A stretch of 26,403 nucleotides of DNA from Microcaldota archaeon (lineage in GTDB: Archaea > Micrarchaeota > Micrarchaeia > Micrarchaeales > Micrarchaeaceae), in assembly GCA_021827955.1 (NCBI GenBank), contig JAKATY010000063.1, positions 1 through 26,403 of the forward strand, written 5' to 3'. Below, one piece after another: positions 14,301-22,424 of this stretch. Every line of letters starts with the position of its first letter. Positions within the stretch are counted from its first letter, which is position 1. The translations under genes and the position numbers were made by a program. The notes beneath the pieces are model-generated. The model was not told the DNA's origin. It did not search any database and saw nothing but the letters and a program-made list of their open reading frames with translations.

Positions 14301-14462
14301 ATGAAATATGTGATCTGCATGGAAAAGATACCTGAGGATGTTGTAGTGCTTGAAAAGGTTCAAGGGCAAGTATGGGACATCATGCCAAAGTATGCTTATC
14401 CTTCTCCAGCTAGGAAGAGAAGCCTCTTTTCAAGGGCATTATCTCTGTTAATGGAACGCTGA
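14301..14462 (+). CDS. Unknown 53-residue protein
   Basis: A short frame starting MKYVICMEKIPEDVVVLEKV, six bases after the stop of the RAM-domain gene. No family was recognised. It has a polar N-terminal half and a basic C-terminal half, SPARKRSLFSRALSLLMER, that could form an amphipathic helix. A T-rich stretch (14466-14471) and an imperfect hairpin follow its stop, consistent with the end of a transcript. There is no clear ribosome site. Tight spacing and position favour a real gene; a chance frame remains possible. Confidence 0.4.
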   Translation: MKYVICMEKIPEDVVVLEKVQGQVWDIMPKYAYPSPARKRSLFSRALSLLMER

Positions 14463-14473
14463 AATCTTTTTAT

Positions 14474-14529
14474 GCCAGTGTGAAGCAGCGGAGAACCCCC
14501 ACGTCTTCCTGCCGCACTGTGCATCTTTT
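14474..14529 (+). terminator. Imperfect hairpin and T-run after the small-protein operon
   Basis: CAGTG (14476-14480) pairs with CACTG (14515-14519) and GCAG (14485-14488) with CTGC (14509-14512), giving a 5+4 bp stem with a small internal loop, followed by TTTT at 14526-14529. It lies between the small ORFs and the pilin gene, so it may be a terminator or a structured leader. Confidence 0.3.
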
Positions 14530-14566
14530 ACCTTACTCCTACAAGAATGAGCTCCCTCCAACAAAA

Positions 14567-14577
14567 GTTATTTATCT
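14567..14577 (+). promoter_or_regulatory. TATA box for the pilin-LamG gene
   Basis: GTTATTTATC is centred about 35 bases before the ATG at 14607 and predicts a ~10-base leader. This argues for that ATG over the upstream in-frame start at 14547. Confidence 0.5.
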
Positions 14578-14606
14578 ATTGCTTTTTTAACAGTATTAGC
14601 GAGAGC

Positions 14607-15482
14607 ATGTTTGGCAGAACTATTCCAAAGCGCATAAGAGCGCAAAGTGCAATGGAGTACCTCATGACATATGGCTGGGCTATTCTCATTATCGCGGTTG
14701 TGCTCGGTGCATTGTTTCAGCTTGGTGTCTTCAACGCCAACAACTTCGCACCGAAGGCGCCTCCCGGATCGTGTCAGGTCTTCAGGCCCAATGGCCCAGG
14801 AACAACCTCTTTCATAAACCTAGAGGGCGAGTGCCAGGGCGAGCTGCCGCAGTATGTGGCGCAGTTCAACGGACAGAGCAGCTACATACTTGTTCCAACA
14901 TCATCGTTGTATCAGCCTGCAAACGCATATACTGTAAGTTATTGGCTTTATGTTTCTCCTAGTTTTGTTGGAACAGGATGTGTCTTTGACGACAACTGGA
15001 TGAGTGCGGGTCAGGAGCAATTCTTCGTAGGAGGTACAACGTTTTATGAAAAGGTAGGCACAACCAGCGTTCAGCTGACTTCCACTATTCAATTCGGTTC
15101 ATACGTTTTTGTAGTTGGAACGGGATCTCCATCTGGCGAAAACCTTTATTTTAACGGACAATCCGTCAACTCGATATCGACTGCACCAACACTTGCAGCT
15201 ACAAGTATTCCTCTTTCGATAGGTGCGTGCAATGGTGGCAGCGAGGATTACTTTGACGGTCAGATTGCCAATGTCCAGATCTATAACATCTCTCTTTCAC
15301 AACCAGAGATTCAAGCCCTCTATCAAGAAGGTATAGGTGGCGCGCCCATAGATTTGCAGAACCTTGTAGGCTGGTGGCCTCTCAACGGCAACGCAAACGA
15401 TTACTCAGGAAACGGCAACAACGGTGTGCCTTCTGGAGTGACATATACAAGCAACTGGTATTCGGGCTACACACCGCCGTGA
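14607..15482 (+). CDS. Pilin-like surface protein with LamG-type lectin domain
   Basis: A 291-residue secreted protein. Residues 1-40 form a class III (archaellin/pilin) signal: basic KRIRA, then QSAMEYLMTYGWAILIIAVV. Cleavage by an archaeal prepilin peptidase is expected after Ala12, with Gln at +1 and Glu at +5, leaving the hydrophobic helix that packs into a pilus core. From about residue 75 there is a concanavalin-A/LamG-like jelly roll: QYVAQFNGQSSYILVP, YTVSYWLYVSP, SIGACNGGSEDYFDGQIANV and YNISLSQPEIQALYQEG, then a second LamG start, LVGWWPLNGNANDYSGNGNN. The tail may be a truncated repeat of the domain. It is likely a cell-surface adhesin binding glycans; the ligand is unknown. It is a single gene with its own promoter, next to the signal peptidase but convergent with it. 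Confidence 0.85.
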   Translation: MFGRTIPKRIRAQSAMEYLMTYGWAILIIAVVLGALFQLGVFNANNFAPKAPPGSCQVFRPNGPGTTSFINLEGECQGELPQYVAQFNGQSSYILVPTSSLYQPANAYTVSYWLYVSPSFVGTGCVFDDNWMSAGQEQFFVGGTTFYEKVGTTSVQLTSTIQFGSYVFVVGTGSPSGENLYFNGQSVNSISTAPTLAATSIPLSIGACNGGSEDYFDGQIANVQIYNISLSQPEIQALYQEGIGGAPIDLQNLVGWWPLNGNANDYSGNGNNGVPSGVTYTSNWYSGYTPP

Positions 15483-15538
15483 ATCTAACTTCTCTTTATG
15501 TAGGTATGCACTTCTAATCCCTGCATTGCCCGCATGCT

Positions 15539-16567
15539 TCAGTCATGTGTTATCGTAGTGTTGCAGCCTTGGGGTTCGCTTAGCTGCCTGCTGAATATCA
15601 GCCTCAAATATCCTATGTAAGGAACTACGAAGACCACTTTGCCTTCTATGTAGTTGTCGGATCTCTGCAGTAGTATAGGATAATTGCCAAACTGTATGTC
15701 GAGGCCGGGATTGTTGTCTCCCTTGGTCAGCACGTAATAGGTGCCGCTTGCATTTATTACCGCATATACCCTGTGCACTATGTAAGCGTCTCCGAGACTG
15801 TAGAAATAGTCCTGCGGCACTGTCTTGTATACCACTATGGAATTGTTCCTGTCGCCTTGTATCTCCGTGTTGCCTATCGTTATCGAAGTGGTATATGCTT
15901 CGAGGAAGCTTGTTCCGGAGCTTGTTTTTACCTCTCTCGTCCCGCAGCCGTATCTTATAAGATTGCTGCCTTGCTGGTCCAAGCCTATTACTCTATTGTA
16001 GCCGGAAGTAGGATACAGGACCAGCTCGTCCCCCTTTGCGAATACGGAAGAAACCGTGCCGTTGCTTGCGTTATAGGCTGCGCATTCGAGGAATTCGCTG
16101 CTGAAGTTGTGCAGCGTTGCATTCCATTCAGTTCCGCTAACATTTATTATTGGGGCTTTCAGCTGGGCTGCGCTTATTACTCCGGATATCGCGACGAGGT
16201 CTCCCCTGTGCAGCACAGGCAGCATGCTGCACGTAGGCACGACGTTGAGCGGATACTGCGTATTGAGCACGGCCTTCAGCCCGAACCAGAATACTATTAC
16301 TACAACAATCGCTATCGCGAGCTCCAGCATGCTCTTCTTCATGCCTTCCTCCTTGAAGCTCGCGCCAAGCTCAACCACTATCGTTGCTATTATAACAAGG
16401 AAAAGCGTGACTCCCACGAGCGCTGAAAGCAGCACAGACCTCTGGAACAGTATGTAAAGTATGAACAGCACTACTATTAGCACGTAAAGAGGTGTTGTAT
16501 TTATGCCCTTGCCTTTTTTCGCGCCTGCTTTTTTGCCTTTAGCTTTTGACAATTTAGCTTTTGACAA
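15539..16567 (-). CDS. Signal peptidase I, archaeal/ER type (S26B)
   Basis: Membrane serine protease that removes signal peptides from exported proteins. Three predicted membrane segments lie at about 26-42, 45-67 and 82-101, after a Lys/Ala-rich N-terminus. The catalytic serine is Ser114 in PTCSMLPVLHRGD. The S26B histidine is His265 in DAYIVHRVYAV (where bacteria have Lys), and TKGDNNPGLD carries the acidic residue. About 150 residues separate Ser and His, clearly longer than in many archaeal enzymes, with several N-glycosylation-like NxS/T sites, so an extra extracellular insertion is likely. The start is TTG, 4 bases after the SMC stop, preceded by GTGAT. A perfect 15-bp tandem repeat duplicates the start region, giving two in-frame TTG starts. 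Confidence 0.92.
   Translation of the reverse strand: MSKAKLSKAKGKKAGAKKGKGINTTPLYVLIVVLFILYILFQRSVLLSALVGVTLFLVIIATIVVELGASFKEEGMKKSMLELAIAIVVVIVFWFGLKAVLNTQYPLNVVPTCSMLPVLHRGDLVAISGVISAAQLKAPIINVSGTEWNATLHNFSSEFLECAAYNASNGTVSSVFAKGDELVLYPTSGYNRVIGLDQQGSNLIRYGCGTREVKTSSGTSFLEAYTTSITIGNTEIQGDRNNSIVVYKTVPQDYFYSLGDAYIVHRVYAVINASGTYYVLTKGDNNPGLDIQFGNYPILLQRSDNYIEGKVVFVVPYIGYLRLIFSRQLSEPQGCNTTITHD
16538..16567 (-). repeat. Perfect 15-bp tandem repeat at the signal peptidase start
   Basis: On the minus strand TTGTCAAAAGCTAAA occurs twice head to tail (16567-16553 and 16552-16538). Each copy encodes (M/L)SKAK and each begins with TTG in frame, so the repeat duplicates the start codon region. Confidence 0.9.
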
Positions 16568-16571
16568 CTGA

Positions 16572-19500
16572 TCACTGTTTATCTTGCGCGTTGCCTGAGA
16601 TCTCTGCTTCTACCTGCTGCCTCGCCATCTGTATGCCAACTACGCGCGATTCGCCTTCCTGCCTTGCAACGCCTATCGCCACGTCCGCAGACTGTATCAA
16701 TGTGCTGTTGTGGCTGACCACTATGAACTGCGACCTGCTGCTCATACCTTTTATCATGTTCGAAAGCTTCTTGGAATTCTCCTCGTCTAGTGCAGAGTCT
16801 ATCTCGTCAAAAATGTAGAAAGCCATCGGGTTCATCATCTGTATGGCGAATATCAGCATGAGCGTGATAAGCGATTTTTCGCCCCCGGACATCGACTCGA
16901 TGCTGCGCGGGCCTTTAGTTTTTGAAATGCTTATGATAAGGCCAGAGTTGAACGGATCCTTCATGTCAGAAAGTTCGAGCTTCGCCTCGCCTTCGAAACC
17001 GTAAGGATACAGCTTCGAGAAGTTTTCGTTGACCTTCTGCAGGGTTTCATTGAACACGTTAAGCTTCTTCGCTTCAACCTCGTTTATAACAGAGAGTATC
17101 GATGCCTTCTCGCTCTCCAGCGTCTCGAGCTTTTTCTCCGCTTCGTCGAGCATCCTCTTCCTTTCCTCGTACATCTCCGGGGCTTTGAGGTTGACGCTGC
17201 CGAGCTTTTCCAGCTCCGCCTTGAGCAGCACTATCCTGTCCTCAAGTTCCTTTATCGGCAGGCCTTCTATCGGTATGATGTCCTGGTATGATAGCAGTTC
17301 AGCTTTTATGTCGGCGAGCCTCGTCTGCACCTGCGCTATCGACATGCCCTGCGCCTGCAGCTCTGATTTCATCTTCGAGATTTCGCTTTCCTGCTTGCCC
17401 CTTTCAAAGCTGAGCTTGGAGATTTCATCCTCAAGTGCCGAGACCTTCTTGAATATTGATGCTGATTTTGAATCGTGCTCCTTTATCGCTTCCTCCATCT
17501 CGGCCTTGCTTCTCTCCAGCTTCTCCGCATCTTCGCTGAGTTCTTTCCTTTTGGCGCGCGCCTCCTTTGTGCGTGAGGACTCCAGCTCCATCTCCTTGAG
17601 TACATCAGAGGAGCGCTGCTTCATCATTTCATCCTCTTTCTCCATCGATGCAATCTCTATTTTCAGTTTCTCGACTTCTTCCCTGAGCGCCTTTGCCTTT
17701 GCTCGCGCTCCCTTGTCCGAAGAGGATTTTGCCTTGGATGACATCATTCCAGAAATGACTGAGTATGTCGCGTTCGCCTTTGATTTTGCAGCAAGCATTT
17801 CCTTCTCAACGGCGATAAGCCTTTCACCGTTCTTTGCCGAATCCTTGCCAATGCCTTCGAGCTGCTTCTGGTATGCACCTTTCTTCGAGTTGAGCGTTTC
17901 TATCTTCAATTTCAGCGCGGCGAGCCTCTCCCGCGCTCCCTCACTTTCCGAGTCTATCGCAAGCACGTTTACCTCCTTGTCCGCGATTTCCTTCCTGAGC
18001 TCCTCTGCCTTTCCTTCCAGCTCTTCGAGCTTTCTTGAAATCTCGGCCCTATCCCTTTCCAGCGATGCAAGCTTTGAGTTTAGCGATGACATGGAGGGCG
18101 CGCTCTTCGATGCGCCTCCGCTTACAACTCCCGAGGACTCTACAAGCTCGCCTTCAAGCGTCACGAATCTTGCCTTGCCTATGCTGTATTCCCTCGCCTT
18201 GCCGACGCTCTCTACAAGGAAGGTGTTTGAAAAGACAAACTCCATCACCTTGCCAAATTTCTCGTCGAATTCCACAAGGCCGATGATGGGCTTCAGCCCT
18301 TTTATCTGCTTCTGCTCTCCTGTCCTTATGTCCTTTATGGGTATGAATGAGGCCCTCTCAAGGCCGTTGTCCTTCATGACACGTATCGCCTTTTCGGCAT
18401 CCTCTATCGTATCTACTACAAAATAGCCCATCCTGCTTTGCGCCGCGGCATTTATCGCTTCTGCATGCTTGGATTCGAAAGTCACAAGGTCTCTCACCCT
18501 TCCGTAGAATCCTCCCTGCATCGCCTTTTGAAGCACTTGGCCCGTTTTGTCGGCAGCGCCGTAAATCGATATCTTCTCCCTTGCTCTTAGGATTTCCATA
18601 TCGCAGTTTCCTGCCTCTGCCTTGAGCGCATTCTGCTCTTTGAGCAGTTCGCCGAATCTTGCCTTCAACGCCCTTGAGCTTTCTTCAAGCATTGCCTTTT
18701 CTTCGCTCCTCGCCTTTGTGCTCTCTTCGGCTTTCGCGTATTCTTCCAGCAGCGACTTGAGCTCCTCCTCAGTACCGGCAAGGCTTTCGCTTATCGCCTT
18801 TCCGTTGCTGTCGAGCGAGGCTTTCTCTAGCTTGAGCACTGAAAGCTCTCCCTCAAGCCTCTCCGCAGCAGCGCGCTGCTCCTCATATTCGTGCATCATC
18901 TGCGCGTTGTCCTCTTCCGAAAAGGAATACGCCTCGCTGTCCTTGAGCTCCTTGTCCTTTGCTTCAAGTTCGGATTTGAGCTTCTGCACCTTGAGGTCGT
19001 TCTCCTTGAGCTTCGCTTCTATCGCTTCTCTCTCTTTGCTTTTTTCCTGCAGCTGCGCTTCTGCCGTTTCGGCGATGCTCTCCGAAGATTTTATCTGTTC
19101 CTTGATTACCGCTATTTGTTTTGCAAGCTCCTCTGCCTTGTGGTTTGAGGAGTTTACCTCGATAGACCTTTTGTTCAGCTCTTCAGAAAGCTTCGATTTC
19201 TCTGCGTTTAGGCTTTCTATCTTGAGCGTGTTCTCGTTAAGCACATGTTCGAGTTTTGAAATCTTTTCATTTGCGGCTTTCTGCGATTCAAGGAGCTTCT
19301 GGTGCTCCTCTGTTAGCTGCCCCTCCTTGAGCTTGAGTATTGTATAATTTGACCTTTTCAGCGTGTTGGTAATCTCTATATAACTTTCCGCATCCTTCTT
19401 CTCCTTCTCTAGCTCATCGAGAAAGCCCTTCCTCTCGTTCATCATTATCCTTGCCTCCCCTATCTTCGCCTCTACCTTCTCGAGTTCCTTGAGCGATGCA

Positions 19501-20006
19501 TCCCTTTTATCGTCGAACTCCTTTATGCCTGCCGCAACATCTATAAGCTCCCTCCTCTCTTTTGCATTGAGGTCCAGCACCTTCACTATTTCCCCCTGCG
19601 TTATCGTGTTCGTGGATTCAAGTTCGCTGCGGTGCGCGTGCAGCGCATCGATAACCTCCTGCCTTGTGACATGCTTGCCATTCAGCCTGTAACTGACCTT
19701 GCCGTCTGACCTTACTACTTTTGTTATCTCGATCTGCTCGCTCCCGTTGAGCGTTATTGAGACCCATCCTCTCTTCATCCCATCTTCAGGATTAGGCTTT
19801 ACCGAATTGTTTATCAGCTGCGGCAGGTTGCTTACCCTCATCCTTTTCAGCGAGCTTTCGCCCAGGGAAAAGAGAATCGCATCGCATATGCTGGATTTTC
19901 CCGAGCCGTTGGGTCCCACAATGCAGTTGAAGCCTTCGCCGAACTTCATCGATGCCTGTCTGAAAGACTTGAAGTTGTGCAGTGTAAGCTTCTCCAAATG
20001 CAGCAT
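16572..20006 (-). CDS. smc: Chromosome segregation ATPase SMC
   Basis: Structural maintenance of chromosomes protein, 1144 residues, a DNA-loop-forming ATPase. The N-terminal head has the Walker A motif GPNGSGKSS at 31-39. Long coiled coils occupy about 160-480 and 650-960. The hinge lies near 490-640 (GGFYGRVRDLV ... GVVSGGAS). The C-terminal head has signature SMSGGEKSLITL near 1040 and Walker B FYIFDEIDSALD near 1065, plus the H-loop VVSHN. All parts of a functional SMC are present and the length is typical. ATG 20006 is favoured by AGGTAATCGA just upstream; an in-frame GTG at 20024 is an alternative. TATA-like stretches lie at about 20035-20062. Signal peptidase follows at 4 bases; ScpA/ScpB partners are not in the window. 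Confidence 0.96.
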   Translation of the reverse strand: MLHLEKLTLHNFKSFRQASMKFGEGFNCIVGPNGSGKSSICDAILFSLGESSLKRMRVSNLPQLINNSVKPNPEDGMKRGWVSITLNGSEQIEITKVVRSDGKVSYRLNGKHVTRQEVIDALHAHRSELESTNTITQGEIVKVLDLNAKERRELIDVAAGIKEFDDKRDASLKELEKVEAKIGEARIMMNERKGFLDELEKEKKDAESYIEITNTLKRSNYTILKLKEGQLTEEHQKLLESQKAANEKISKLEHVLNENTLKIESLNAEKSKLSEELNKRSIEVNSSNHKAEELAKQIAVIKEQIKSSESIAETAEAQLQEKSKEREAIEAKLKENDLKVQKLKSELEAKDKELKDSEAYSFSEEDNAQMMHEYEEQRAAAERLEGELSVLKLEKASLDSNGKAISESLAGTEEELKSLLEEYAKAEESTKARSEEKAMLEESSRALKARFGELLKEQNALKAEAGNCDMEILRAREKISIYGAADKTGQVLQKAMQGGFYGRVRDLVTFESKHAEAINAAAQSRMGYFVVDTIEDAEKAIRVMKDNGLERASFIPIKDIRTGEQKQIKGLKPIIGLVEFDEKFGKVMEFVFSNTFLVESVGKAREYSIGKARFVTLEGELVESSGVVSGGASKSAPSMSSLNSKLASLERDRAEISRKLEELEGKAEELRKEIADKEVNVLAIDSESEGARERLAALKLKIETLNSKKGAYQKQLEGIGKDSAKNGERLIAVEKEMLAAKSKANATYSVISGMMSSKAKSSSDKGARAKAKALREEVEKLKIEIASMEKEDEMMKQRSSDVLKEMELESSRTKEARAKRKELSEDAEKLERSKAEMEEAIKEHDSKSASIFKKVSALEDEISKLSFERGKQESEISKMKSELQAQGMSIAQVQTRLADIKAELLSYQDIIPIEGLPIKELEDRIVLLKAELEKLGSVNLKAPEMYEERKRMLDEAEKKLETLESEKASILSVINEVEAKKLNVFNETLQKVNENFSKLYPYGFEGEAKLELSDMKDPFNSGLIISISKTKGPRSIESMSGGEKSLITLMLIFAIQMMNPMAFYIFDEIDSALDEENSKKLSNMIKGMSSRSQFIVVSHNSTLIQSADVAIGVARQEGESRVVGIQMARQQVEAEISGNAQDKQ

Positions 20007-20101
20007 TCGATTACCTGGTCGCACTTCGCCTATTCCTTATAGATTTGAATCTTTTTATTTGTTTCTCCATGCTGTATTTCTGCAAGCGCGTTCTTGGATC
20101 T

Positions 20102-21193
20102 TCAGCTTTTTGCATGCTTGTCCCTCCCGCTCAGCTTCTTCGAAACGTGCAGCGCGATTATCGATTCAGCATGCTGCTCCGTGACTATTCCAGCGATTCT
20201 TGGCCCTTTTCTTACAACGAGTATCGCCGAGTTCTCTGACTGCATCTCATTGAGCGCCTTGTAAAGGCTGCTATCATATTCTACAATAGGCAGCTTCGCG
20301 CCGAAGCTTGAAACGGGCTTGCCTATGATGCTGTAATTCGGGTTCTGCCTCTGCGTAGGTATCCTTGCGAGCTTCACATCCGCGCCGTCCTTGAACAGCA
20401 CTATGTTAGTATGCTTCTTCAGCATCTTTGCGTATACGCTCCCAAGGCTTTCGTTTTTGTTCACTATCATGAAATTCTTGCTTATCGCGTCCTTCACGTA
20501 AAGATCCGAGGCATATTGCCTCGTGTATGCTGATTGAAGTTCGGCCTGCGAGCCCGAATAAAGGAACATCACGATGAAAACGTCGTAAAATACAATGAAC
20601 TCCCTTTCTACCATGGAATAGCCTTTCGCGTAAATGGCGAATATTATGGTTCCTACCACAAACAGGAAAAACACTATGTTACCGAGCTTCACCGTTACCT
20701 GCGTTGCGCGCAAATAGCTCCTGCTCTTTTCGAGGTAAGCGCGGAACACCCTGCCCCCGTCAAGCGGGAATCCGGGGATAAGGTTGAATACTCCCAGCAG
20801 AAGGTTTATCTCGAAAGTGAAAGTTATGGTCTGCCTTATTATACCTACCGGCGCAAAGGGAGACAGCGCCATGAATATGAGGCCCAGTGCTATGCTTGCC
20901 AATGGGCCTGCAAGAGCTATGTAAAATTCCTGGCTCGGCTTTACCTTGTCTAGGTCCATCACCGAAACCCCTCCTATCGGCAAGAGCACAATCCTCTTTA
21001 CCTTTATGTTGTAGTGCTGCGAAGTAATCGTGTGGGCAAGCTCATGTATAAGCACGCATATGAAAAGTATCACGAAAAGCGCGAACACGTACAGGCTCAC
21101 TATAAGCACGAACAGCAGCAGGAGCAAGAAGGACCAATGCAGCTGTATCTCCACTCCCGCAATTTTTCCTATGTTTGGCGACATACCTGGCAT
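20102..21193 (-). CDS. Site-2 protease family membrane metalloprotease (M50) with regulatory tail
   Basis: Intramembrane zinc protease of the S2P/M50 family, 363 residues. The zinc motif HELAH is at 50-54 within a hydrophobic segment, and the second motif NLIPGFPLDGGR at 137-148 supplies the aspartate ligand (Asp145). Four to six membrane segments are expected between residues 18 and 210. The C-terminal ~130 residues (VKDAISKNFMIVNKNESL ... AILVVRKGPRIAGIVTE) look like a degenerate CBS-domain pair, as in many archaeal S2P homologues. Such enzymes cleave membrane proteins within the bilayer, often in stress signalling; the substrate here is unknown. ATG 21193 is chosen because GGTTTCAGC precedes it and a TATA box at 21230-21240 lies inside the longer frame that reaches 21259. 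Confidence 0.92.
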   Translation of the reverse strand: MPGMSPNIGKIAGVEIQLHWSFLLLLLFVLIVSLYVFALFVILFICVLIHELAHTITSQHYNIKVKRIVLLPIGGVSVMDLDKVKPSQEFYIALAGPLASIALGLIFMALSPFAPVGIIRQTITFTFEINLLLGVFNLIPGFPLDGGRVFRAYLEKSRSYLRATQVTVKLGNIVFFLFVVGTIIFAIYAKGYSMVEREFIVFYDVFIVMFLYSGSQAELQSAYTRQYASDLYVKDAISKNFMIVNKNESLGSVYAKMLKKHTNIVLFKDGADVKLARIPTQRQNPNYSIIGKPVSSFGAKLPIVEYDSSLYKALNEMQSENSAILVVRKGPRIAGIVTEQHAESIIALHVSKKLSGRDKHAKS

Positions 21194-21229
21194 GCTGAAA
21201 CCACTTCTCTTTCTGGATAACTCTTTTTC

Positions 21230-21240
21230 TAAATTTAATA
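21230..21240 (-). promoter_or_regulatory. TATA box for the site-2 protease
   Basis: On the minus strand TATTAAATTTA is centred about 42 bases upstream of the ATG at 21193 and predicts a ~16-base leader. It lies in the divergent gap shared with the phosphoesterase promoter. Confidence 0.45.
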
Positions 21241-21321
21241 TGGCTGCGCTTCGGCGCATTTATTTTTGTATCGAACAATTCAAAATAATTGCCCATGCAT
21301 TGCGTAAAATTCCGCGTTAGA

Positions 21322-21330
21322 GATATAAAT
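21322..21330 (+). promoter_or_regulatory. TATA box for the phosphoesterase
   Basis: GATATAAAT is centred 33 bases before the ATG at 21359, giving a leader of about 6 bases. This is a strong match to the archaeal TATA box. Confidence 0.55.
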
Positions 21331-21358
21331 GTTGAAAACGAAGCCCTAGCGTGTTCAA

Positions 21359-22162
21359 ATGCCAGGCAAAGACTCAGCAGGCATAAAATTTATCTACAAC
21401 GAGCCAGCCTTGCTCATCGGCAAAGGGAACTCCAAATCCCTTGTGATAGGCGATCTTCATATAGGCGTCGAGCACAAGCTGAGGGACAAAGGCGTGCACC
21501 TGTATTCCCTTGCAAGCAGGATGGCGCAGAAAGTAGCGTCGCTTCTCGAAGAGTTTCACGCCGGCAGGCTTGTGCTGCTTGGCGACATAAAGGAAAGCAT
21601 AATGTATCCGGATGAAGTAGAGGCAAAGGCGATAAGGCAGTTTTTCAGCGAGCTTTCGCAATACAGCGTAAGGATAGTAGCAGGAAACCACGATGCGCAC
21701 CTCTCTGAAATAACAGGCATGCAGTCGGAAAGCGAAATACTGGAAGGCGATTTCGCGCTCTTGCATGGCCATGCCTTGCCGAGCGAAGAAGCGATGTCGA
21801 AGAAGTATATGATCTCTGCGCATAACCACATTGCGATATCAATAAAGGACCGCAAGGGAGGCATATACTATTCCAAGGCCTGGCTCGTTTCAGGCGCTGG
21901 CGCAGGGGCCGAAGCCCACTATCCAAAATACAACAGCGAAATAAAGCTGGTCTCCATGCCCGCTTTCAACGATCTCATAACTGGCACAGATGCTTCAAAG
22001 TTTTCTTCTAAGGAAAACCTCAACCCAATGTTCAGAAACAGGATATTCGACTATGAAAATGCGGAAGTTTACCTTCTGAGTGGGGAATTCGCAGGGACTG
22101 TGTCCTATCTTTCAGCAGCTGCCGTTGGCAATACAAAAAGGCGTAGACCTCAAAACCGCTGA
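21359..22162 (+). CDS. Archaeal calcineurin-like metallophosphoesterase
   Basis: Calcineurin-type phosphoesterase of 267 residues, resembling the archaeal SbcD-related/MJ0037-like group. Metal-binding blocks are GDLHIG (Asp32, His34), LLGDIK (Asp76), AGNHD (Asn110-Asp112) and LLHGH (His136, His138). The usual final GHTHP block appears as SAHNHI near 153-158. The roughly 70 C-terminal residues after FNDLITG diverge and end basic (KRRRPQNR). Relatives are thought to act on nucleic acids or nucleotides; the substrate here is unknown. It has its own TATA promoter, is divergent from the site-2 protease, and its stop codon abuts the stop of the convergent rpoK gene with no spacer. Confidence 0.88.
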   Translation: MPGKDSAGIKFIYNEPALLIGKGNSKSLVIGDLHIGVEHKLRDKGVHLYSLASRMAQKVASLLEEFHAGRLVLLGDIKESIMYPDEVEAKAIRQFFSELSQYSVRIVAGNHDAHLSEITGMQSESEILEGDFALLHGHALPSEEAMSKKYMISAHNHIAISIKDRKGGIYYSKAWLVSGAGAGAEAHYPKYNSEIKLVSMPAFNDLITGTDASKFSSKENLNPMFRNRIFDYENAEVYLLSGEFAGTVSYLSAAAVGNTKRRRPQNR

Positions 22163-22387
22163 TCATTCCTCCTCCTTGGCATAGCCTTGCTTCTCCCTGA
22201 TTATTGTTATCGGTATGACGTCCTTGTTAAACTCTATCTCAGCAAGTTCGAGAGGGTCTATGACCCCTTTCGGCACTTCTATAAGCGGCGGCGCCCCGTA
22301 GGCCAGCTGAAGGGCCCTGGCTCCTATTATCCTGGCCTTCTCGTATTTTGTATACGTATTAACTCCTTTTTCGGATTTTTCTGCCAT
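22163..22387 (-). CDS. rpoK: DNA-directed RNA polymerase subunit K
   Basis: RpoK, the archaeal counterpart of eukaryotic Rpb6 and bacterial omega, which helps assemble and stabilise RNA polymerase. It has 74 residues and the family core YEKARIIGARALQLAYGAPP, then PKGVIDPLELAEIEF and VIPITIIREK. ATG 22387 is preferred because GGTG lies 3 bases before it; an ATG at 22402 would add five residues. It lies 37 bases after geranylgeranyl reductase on the same strand, so the two may share a transcript. It is convergent with the phosphoesterase with zero spacing. Confidence 0.94.
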   Translation of the reverse strand: MAEKSEKGVNTYTKYEKARIIGARALQLAYGAPPLIEVPKGVIDPLELAEIEFNKDVIPITIIREKQGYAKEEE

Positions 22388-22424
22388 ATGCACCATCTTC
22401 AAAATTTTTTGCTTGCAAGCCGGC

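Noticed and set aside
15773..16426. 217-codon plus-strand frame across the signal peptidase gene
   Set aside because: Antisense to catalytic motifs that are clearly real on the minus strand; composition is Tyr/Arg/Cys-rich and unlike a protein family.
17029..18426. Long plus-strand open frame rich in Ser, Leu and Phe
   Set aside because: It lies wholly antisense to the SMC coiled coil; the Ser/Leu/Phe bias is the mirror of Glu/Lys/Ala codons. The same applies to the frame at 18622-19347.
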